A DNA stretch of 11,151 bases from an uncultured Pseudomonas sp. (GTDB lineage: Bacteria > Pseudomonadota > Gammaproteobacteria > Pseudomonadales > Pseudomonadaceae), in NCBI GenBank assembly GCA_937863915.1, contig CALMID010000447.1, forward strand, positions 1-11,151, written 5' to 3'. Shown one piece after another: positions 6,520 through 11,151 of the stretch; the stretch's first letter is position 1; every line of letters starts with the position of its first letter. Below the pieces are notes generated by a model that was not told the DNA's origin, did no database searches, and saw only the letters and a program-made list of their open reading frames with translations. The translations under genes and the position numbers were made by a program.

Positions 6520-7643
6520 TGCAACTGGCCTTCGTGCTCTACAAGTATTTCCCCTTTGGGGGATTACAACGCGACTTCATGCGCATCGCCCTGGAGTGCC
6601 AGGCGCGTGGTCATGCCATCCGCGTCTATACGCCGATCTGGGAGGGCGAGGTGCCTGCCGGCTTCGATGTGCGTGTGGCGCCGATCAAGGCGTTCTTCAA
6701 TCATCACCGCAACGAGAAGTTCAGTGCCTGGCTGGCGGCGGACCTGGCCCGTGATCCGGTGGACCGGGTGGTGGGCTTCAACAAGATGCCGGGCCTCGAC
6801 GTCTACTACGCCGCCGATGGTTGCTATGAGGACAAGGCGCAGACCCTGCGCGCACCGATCTACAAGCGCTGGGGCCGCTACAAACACTTTGCCGACTACG
6901 AGCGGGCGGTGTTTGCCCCGGAGTCGAAGACCGAGATTCTGATGATCTCCGAGGTGCAGCAGCCGCTGTTCATCCAGCACTACCAGACGCCGCGCCAGCG
7001 CTTTCACCTGCTGCCGCCGGGCATTGCCCAGGACCGCCGCGCACCGGCCAACGCGGCCGAGATCCGCACCGAGTTCCGTCGTGAATTCAAACTGGCGGAC
7101 GACGACCTACTGCTGGTACAGATCGGTTCCGGTTTCAAGACCAAGGGCCTGGACCGCAGCCTCAAGGCCCTGGCCGCGTTGCCGCATGAGCTTAAAAAGC
7201 GTACCCGCCTGATCGCCATCGGCCAGGACGATCCGCGCGCGTTCCAGTTGCAGGCCAAGACGCTCAGCGTGTCCGATCAGGTGCAGATCCTCAAGGGGCG
7301 CAGCGACATTCCGCGCTTCCTGCTCGGCGCCGACCTGCTGATCCATCCGGCCTACAACGAGAACACCGGCACCGTGCTGCTGGAGGCGCTGGTCTCCGGC
7401 CTGCCGGTGCTGGTCACCGACGTCTGCGGCTATGCCCACTATATCGCCGAGGCCGATGCCGGCCGGGTGCTGGCCAGCCCCTTCGACCAGGCGCAGCTCA
7501 ACCGCACCCTGGCCGACATGTTGGCCGACGATGAGCGCCGCGCCTTCTGGGGGCGCAACGGTCTGGCCTTTGCCGACTGCGCCGACCTCTACTCGATGCC
7601 GCAGAAGGCCGCCGATGTGATCCTCGCGGAGAAACGCCCGTGA
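6519..7643 (+). CDS. waaG: LPS core glycosyltransferase WaaG (first outer-core sugar)
   Basis: WaaG is a GT4-family, GT-B-fold retaining glycosyltransferase attached to the inner membrane. In E. coli it adds glucose to heptose II; in P. aeruginosa it adds the galactosamine that begins the outer core, so a galactosamine donor is the likelier choice here. The 374 residues match the E. coli length. Visible motifs are MQLAFVLYKYFPFGGLQRD at the N-terminus (glycine-rich acceptor/donor loop), GSGFKTKGLDRSLKAL (K207, K209) in the C-terminal donor domain, and HPAYNENTGTVLLEAL with the EX7E pair E281/E289. The start at 6519 gives the family N-terminus and has TGGAG at 6506-6510; an upstream in-frame extension would lie inside waaC. 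The stop overlaps the GTG of waaP (GTGA). Confidence 0.95.
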   Translation: MQLAFVLYKYFPFGGLQRDFMRIALECQARGHAIRVYTPIWEGEVPAGFDVRVAPIKAFFNHHRNEKFSAWLAADLARDPVDRVVGFNKMPGLDVYYAADGCYEDKAQTLRAPIYKRWGRYKHFADYERAVFAPESKTEILMISEVQQPLFIQHYQTPRQRFHLLPPGIAQDRRAPANAAEIRTEFRREFKLADDDLLLVQIGSGFKTKGLDRSLKALAALPHELKKRTRLIAIGQDDPRAFQLQAKTLSVSDQVQILKGRSDIPRFLLGADLLIHPAYNENTGTVLLEALVSGLPVLVTDVCGYAHYIAEADAGRVLASPFDQAQLNRTLADMLADDERRAFWGRNGLAFADCADLYSMPQKAADVILAEKRP

Positions 7644-8446
7644 AGCTCATGCTCACCGAACCGTTCAAAAGCCTGTGGGCAGGCCAGGACGCCTTCGCCG
7701 CCGTGGAGGCGCTGCAGGGTCAGGTCTACCGCGAGCTGGAAGGCCGCCGCACCTTGCGCACCGAGGTGGACGGGCGCGGCTACTTCGTCAAGATTCACCG
7801 CGGCATCGGCTGGGGCGAGATCGTCAAGAACCTGCTCACCGCCAAGCTGCCGGTGCTTGGTGCCGCCCAGGAGTGGCAGGCCATCGCCCGCCTGCACGAG
7901 GCTGGCGTGCCGACCATGACTGCCGTGGCCTATGGCGAGCGCGGGGGTAATCCGGCCCGGCAGCACTCCTTCATCATCACCGAGGAGCTGGCGCCGACCA
8001 CCGATCTGGAACAGTTCAGCCTGAACTGGCGCCAGCAGCCGCCCGAGCCGCGTCTCAAGCGTGGGCTGATCGCCGAGGTGGCGAAGATGGTCGGCGGCAT
8101 GCACCGCGCCGGGGTCAACCACCGCGACTGCTACATCTGCCACTTCCTGCTGCACACCGAACGGCCGGTGACGGCGGACGACTTCCGCCTGTCGGTGATC
8201 GACCTGCACCGCGCCCAGACCCGCGCCGCCATCCCGCGCCGCTGGCGCGACAAGGACCTGGCCGCGCTGTACTTCTCCGCGCTGGACATCGGCCTGACCC
8301 GCAGTGACAAGCTGCGCTTTTTGCAGGGTTACTTTCAGCGGCCGCTGCGCGACATCCTGCGCGAAGAAGCCCGGCTGCTGGCCTGGCTGGAGCGCAAGGC
8401 GGCGAAGCTCTATGACCGCAAGCAGCGCTATGGAGATGCGTTGTGA
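7640..8446 (+). CDS. waaP: LPS heptose I kinase
   Basis: WaaP phosphorylates O-4 of heptose I in the LPS inner core. It is essential in P. aeruginosa and underlies the low outer-membrane permeability. The 268-residue product has a eukaryote-like kinase fold: GYFVKIHRG with the ATP-contacting lysine K51, the catalytic loop GVNHRDCYICHF with D163, and VIDLHRAQ in the place of the kinase DFG motif. The CYICH signature after HRD is typical of true WaaP and separates it from the two kinases downstream. Published work on P. aeruginosa WaaP reports that it is stabilised by acyl carrier protein. Translation begins at GTG 7640, with GGAG at 7628-7631, overlapping the waaG stop by 4 bases. It also overlaps the next gene by 4 bases. 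Confidence 0.95.
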   Translation: MKLMLTEPFKSLWAGQDAFAAVEALQGQVYRELEGRRTLRTEVDGRGYFVKIHRGIGWGEIVKNLLTAKLPVLGAAQEWQAIARLHEAGVPTMTAVAYGERGGNPARQHSFIITEELAPTTDLEQFSLNWRQQPPEPRLKRGLIAEVAKMVGGMHRAGVNHRDCYICHFLLHTERPVTADDFRLSVIDLHRAQTRAAIPRRWRDKDLAALYFSALDIGLTRSDKLRFLQGYFQRPLRDILREEARLLAWLERKAAKLYDRKQRYGDAL

Positions 8447-9411
8447 TCAACAAGACCGACTGGAACGGCAAGCGCGTGGCCATTGTGCCCTGCGCCGCCC
8501 TGGGTGATGTGACCATCTATTCGCGGCTGGCCTGGTTGTTTCACCGTGCCGGTGCGCGGGTGCGCTTCATAAGCAGCACGCTGTACTCGGCGCGTGACTA
8601 CTTTCCCTGGCTTCAGGTCGAGCCCAGCCAGGCAGTCGATCTGCAGCTGCTGGCGGCCGAGAACGATCTGGTGGTCAGTTACATCAACTGGCTGACACGC
8701 GAGCACGAGCGGATCGAGCAGGTGCTGCAGGCGCCGAACATCGCCTTCGTCACGGCCAAGAAGCTGCCGCGCCAGCTGGCTCTTGATGGGCGCGCGGTAC
8801 GCGTGGCCGGCGCAGAGCTGCCCAGCGCCAGCCGCCCGCTGTGCCTGCGTTCGCGCGATGGGCTGAGCATGGTGCAGTGGGTCGACGAGTATGCGGCGAG
8901 CGTCTACGGGCTGGCCTCGGATGAGCCAGTGGCCGTCGCGTTGCCGCCGAAAACGGGCGAAGCGCGGCGCCGGGTGGCGATCTTCCCGACCACCCCGCAT
9001 GAGAAGAAAAACTACTCGCCAGCGGGTTTCCGCTGGCTGGCGCGGCGCTTGCGCGCGCAGGGCTGGAACGTCGAGTTCGTCGGCATGCCGGCCGAACGCG
9101 AGCAACTGGCAGCGCTCTATCCGGACTTCCCATTGCATGCCTTCCCTGACATCCGCGCGCTGATGGACTTTCTTGCCGGCTGCTCGGCGGTCATCAGTAA
9201 TGACTCCGGCGGAGGCCACCTGGGTTCGCTGATGGGGCTGCGCAGCTTCACCATCACCCGCAAGCATGCCGAGTTCGTCTGGCGTCCGGGCTTCAATGGA
9301 CACAACCGCGTTCTGGCGCCATGGGCCAGCTTCAAGCTGCTGGGCCGCTATATCTGGCGGCCGTTCATTCCGGTCTGGCGCATCGCCGCCGAGCTGGGCA
9401 GGGCAGGCTGA
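8443..9411 (+). CDS. Extra GT9-family (heptosyltransferase-like) glycosyltransferase
   Basis: This 322-residue protein is a glycosyltransferase of family 9, the third in this operon. I recognise the fold but not the specific enzyme. The N-terminal AALGDVTIYSRLAWLF holds the conserved Asp (D22). The donor region has FPTTPHEKKNYSPAGF (K188/K189, Y191), where WaaC and WaaF have K-x-W-P, and SNDSGGGHLGSLMG (D254, H259), where they have DSG/DTG-x-x-H-x-AA. The C-terminal tail is rich in Trp and Arg (FVWRPGF, YIWRPF), which may help membrane contact. The GTG start at 8443 overlaps the waaP stop by 4 bases and has GGAGA at 8432-8436; the stop overlaps the next gene by one base. The position inside the core operon suggests it adds a core sugar, possibly a heptose, but donor and acceptor are unknown. 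I do not recall this gene between waaP and the kinases in P. aeruginosa. Confidence 0.8.
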   Translation: MINKTDWNGKRVAIVPCAALGDVTIYSRLAWLFHRAGARVRFISSTLYSARDYFPWLQVEPSQAVDLQLLAAENDLVVSYINWLTREHERIEQVLQAPNIAFVTAKKLPRQLALDGRAVRVAGAELPSASRPLCLRSRDGLSMVQWVDEYAASVYGLASDEPVAVALPPKTGEARRRVAIFPTTPHEKKNYSPAGFRWLARRLRAQGWNVEFVGMPAEREQLAALYPDFPLHAFPDIRALMDFLAGCSAVISNDSGGGHLGSLMGLRSFTITRKHAEFVWRPGFNGHNRVLAPWASFKLLGRYIWRPFIPVWRIAAELGRAG

Positions 9412-10145
9412 TGGCGGGCTGGGTATTGCAGCCGGCGCATGCCGGACTCGAAGCCGCGTTCGGCTCGCTGGACGCGGTGTTCGCCCTGCAGGGGCAGCGC
9501 ATCACCAGCGACCCGCTGTCCGAGGTGATCCGTGTCGAGTTCGGAGGTGTGCGCTACTACGTCAAGCGCTACTGGGCGGCCGGCAAGGGGCTGCGCCGTT
9601 ACTTCGGTCGGCCGCGGATCAAGGCCGAGTGGCAGAACCTCCGGCATTTCGCCGCCTGGGGCATCCCGACCGCGGAGATCGTCGCCTATGGCCTGGAGCG
9701 TCGTGCCGGCGCCTTCGTCCGCGGCGCGCTGATCACCCGCGAGCTGGTTGGTACCGAGGACCTCGGTCATATCGCCGGTCACCAGCGTGAACGCCTGGCC
9801 GACAGCGCCTGGGTGGCGCGCATCAGCGCGCAGCTGGCTCGAGGTGCCCGCGCGCTGCATGACCACCACTTCGCCCACAATGACCTGAAATGGCGCAACC
9901 TGCTGGTCAACGAGGCGGGTGATCTGTTCTTCATCGACTGCCCGACCGGCAGCTTCTGGTGGGGCCCCCTGCTGCGCTACCGCATCGACAAGGACCTCGC
10001 CTGCCTGGACAAGGTGGCCAGCCAGGTGCTGAGCCGCAGCCAGCGCCTGCGCTTCTTCCTGCAGTACCTGGGGCGCGAGCGCCTGAGCGCCGCCGACAAG
10101 CACCAGGCGCGGCGAATCCTGAAATTCTTCGAGGGGCGCGAATGA
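9411..10145 (+). CDS. LPS core kinase of the WaaP/InaA family (HND-type)
   Basis: This 244-residue cytosolic or membrane-associated protein has a complete kinase-like active site: RYYVKRYW with lysine K52, the catalytic loop FAHNDLKWRNLLV with D158 and the metal-binding Asn N163, and FFIDCPTG with D176 in the DFG place. The HxDLxxxN layout is nearer to ordinary eukaryotic-like kinases than to WaaP itself. By position and length it corresponds to the gene after waaP in P. aeruginosa (PA5008), one of the loci treated as wapP/wapQ-type core kinases; I am not sure enough of the name to assign it. The likely substrate is a heptose of the inner core. The ATG at 9411 shares one base with the preceding stop (TGATG); only a weak purine-rich stretch precedes it, so translation probably depends on coupling. 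The stop overlaps the next start by 4 bases (ATGA). Confidence 0.85.
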   Translation: MAGWVLQPAHAGLEAAFGSLDAVFALQGQRITSDPLSEVIRVEFGGVRYYVKRYWAAGKGLRRYFGRPRIKAEWQNLRHFAAWGIPTAEIVAYGLERRAGAFVRGALITRELVGTEDLGHIAGHQRERLADSAWVARISAQLARGARALHDHHFAHNDLKWRNLLVNEAGDLFFIDCPTGSFWWGPLLRYRIDKDLACLDKVASQVLSRSQRLRFFLQYLGRERLSAADKHQARRILKFFEGRE

Positions 10146-10885
10146 GCGACTTCATTGCGGCCGAGGACCGGGCACTGCTCGAGCGCCACGGCCTTGCCAG
10201 TTTCGATGCGCTTTGGGCGCTGCAGCTGGAGGCCGTCGACGAGCCCAATACCGAGCGCGGCGGCTGGAGTAGCGTCTACCGGCTGGAGCTGGCCGAGCGC
10301 GCCTACTACCTCAAGCGCCAGAGCAACCACCTGACCCGCAGCCTGCTGCATCCGCTGGGCGAGCCGACCTTCGCCCGCGAGTTCCGCAATATCCGTCGCT
10401 ATGCAGGGCTGGGCATCCCAGCCCTTGAGGCCGCCTTCTTTGCCGAACGCCGGCTGCCAGGTGAGCGCCGCGCCATACTGCTGACCCGCGCGCTGGATGG
10501 TTGGCAGGACCTGGACCACTGGCTGAAGGGCTGGGCGCAACTTTCCGAAGCGCAGCGCAGGGCCATCCTGCGTGCCTGCGGCGAGCTGGCGCGACGACTG
10601 CATGGGGCCGGCCAGATGCATGGCTGCTTTTACCCGAAGCACATCTTCCTCCGTGAGGGCGACGAGGGCTTCGAGGCGCAATTGATCGATCTAGAAAAGA
10701 CCCGTCCGCTGCTGCTGGGCGAGCGCGACCGGATCAAGGACCTGGAGCCGCTTCTGCGCCGCGCCAGCGTCTGGAGCGATGGCGAGGTGCGCCAGTTGCT
10801 GGCTGCCTATCTGGGCGAGCAAGGCGATATCGAGCGCTGGAGCCAGCGCCTGGGCGCCCGGCGCCGGCACAAGGAGTCGCGCTGA
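10142..10885 (+). CDS. InaA-like LPS kinase-fold protein with altered catalytic loop
   Basis: This 247-residue member of the lipopolysaccharide kinase/InaA family has AYYLKRQSN with lysine K58 and QLIDLEKTR with D183 where kinases have DFG. In place of the HRD catalytic loop it has MHGCFYPKHIFL (H160, G161, K166, H167), so the usual base Asp is absent. I believe this HG-x-x-Y-x-KH-[IL]F pattern is characteristic of the InaA branch, so the gene looks intact rather than decayed. It may use another residue, have a different activity, or act as a non-catalytic partner of the neighbouring kinases. It corresponds by position to PA5007 of P. aeruginosa. The ATG at 10142 overlaps the preceding stop by 4 bases, and its own stop shares one base with the next start. 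Confidence 0.82.
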   Translation: MSDFIAAEDRALLERHGLASFDALWALQLEAVDEPNTERGGWSSVYRLELAERAYYLKRQSNHLTRSLLHPLGEPTFAREFRNIRRYAGLGIPALEAAFFAERRLPGERRAILLTRALDGWQDLDHWLKGWAQLSEAQRRAILRACGELARRLHGAGQMHGCFYPKHIFLREGDEGFEAQLIDLEKTRPLLLGERDRIKDLEPLLRRASVWSDGEVRQLLAAYLGEQGDIERWSQRLGARRRHKESR

Positions 10886-11151
10886 TGCGCCTGGAGCAGC
10901 TGCAACTGGCCGGCCGCGCGCCGGAGCTGCCGTTCGAGCTGGAGCTGGACGGCGAGCCGCTGCTGCTGGAGCGCCTGCTGCGGGTGCTGCCCGGTCAGCG
11001 TTATGTCGGCTTGGCGCGCTGGCGCGGCCGCGCCGTGCTGGCCAAGCTGCTGGTCGGGGCCAAGGCCGAGCGGCACTTCCAGCGGGAGCGGGAGGGCGCG
11101 CGCCTTCTGGCCGGACAGGGGAAGGTCACTCCCGAGCTGCTGGCCGAGGGT
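10885..11151 (+). CDS. Kinase-like LPS core protein, N-terminal part (cut by window edge)
   Basis: The frame opens at the ATG at 10885 (MRLEQLQLAGRAPELPFELE), which shares one base with the preceding stop, and stays open for 89 codons to the window end. GRAVLAKLLVG (K54) resembles the strand holding the ATP-binding lysine of the neighbouring kinases, and KAERHFQREREGARLLAGQG resembles the following helix that carries the conserved Glu. By position it matches PA5006 of P. aeruginosa, a longer InaA/WaaP-like kinase. AAGGAG at 10871-10876 serves as ribosome binding site. The catalytic loop lies beyond the window, so activity cannot be judged. Confidence 0.75.
   Translation, partial: MRLEQLQLAGRAPELPFELELDGEPLLLERLLRVLPGQRYVGLARWRGRAVLAKLLVGAKAERHFQREREGARLLAGQGKVTPELLAEG

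Noticed and set aside
8443..9411. Reading the extra GT9 gene as a duplicated or decayed waaC/waaF
   Set aside because: It is full length, with an intact frame and key residues, and its sequence outside the motifs differs greatly from both neighbours, so it is neither a recent duplicate nor a pseudogene.
1..11151. CRISPR arrays, insertion sequences, tRNA genes or phage genes
   Set aside because: No repeat arrays, transposase-like frames, terminal repeats or tRNA-like structures were seen; essentially all DNA outside 262-480, 3412-3474, 4414-4472 and 5508-5514 is coding.

Overview
The window is a chromosomal segment of a GC-rich gammaproteobacterium, almost certainly a Pseudomonas of the aeruginosa/mendocina/alcaligenes type. 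The gene order (aceE divergent from glnE, then ilvE, waaF, waaC, waaG, waaP and a run of InaA/WaaP-like kinases) is the one I know from P. aeruginosa, and the protein sequences read as typical Pseudomonas orthologues. No mobile elements, tRNA/rRNA genes, CRISPR arrays or long repeats are visible, and coding density is very high.

Layout. (1) 1-261, minus strand: the first 87 codons of aceE, the pyruvate dehydrogenase E1 subunit. (2) 262-480: a divergent control region with two similar palindromes centred 52 bp apart, candidate back-to-back promoters, and a hairpin with a T-run on the aceE-facing strand. (3) 481-3411: glnE, the two-headed adenylyltransferase that controls glutamine synthetase. 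(4) 3475-4413: ilvE, the branched-chain aminotransferase. (5) 4432-4454: a perfect 9-bp stem-loop separating ilvE from the lipopolysaccharide (LPS) genes. (6) 4473-11151 (runs off the end): an LPS inner-core operon of eight genes on the plus strand: waaF, waaC, waaG, waaP, an additional glycosyltransferase-family-9 gene, and three more kinase-fold genes, the last one cut by the window edge.

How the genes work together. WaaC and WaaF add the two L-glycero-D-manno-heptoses to Kdo-lipid A, WaaG adds the first outer-core sugar, and WaaP phosphorylates heptose. The following kinase-like proteins probably add or support further heptose phosphates, a feature for which Pseudomonas core LPS is known. 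From waaC/waaG onward every junction overlaps by 1 or 4 bases, so the genes are probably translated as one coupled series giving a membrane-associated core-assembly set.

What stands out. The extra GT9 gene between waaP and the next kinase is not in the P. aeruginosa arrangement I remember. It keeps the GT9 catalytic Asp but has altered donor-site motifs, so its sugar or acceptor may differ. The kinase at 10142-10885 lacks the catalytic-loop Asp of the HRD motif. The paired operators between aceE and glnE suggest a regulator linking pyruvate oxidation with nitrogen control. I see no wholly new system; the most promising novelty is the GT9 gene with its cluster of divergent kinases.
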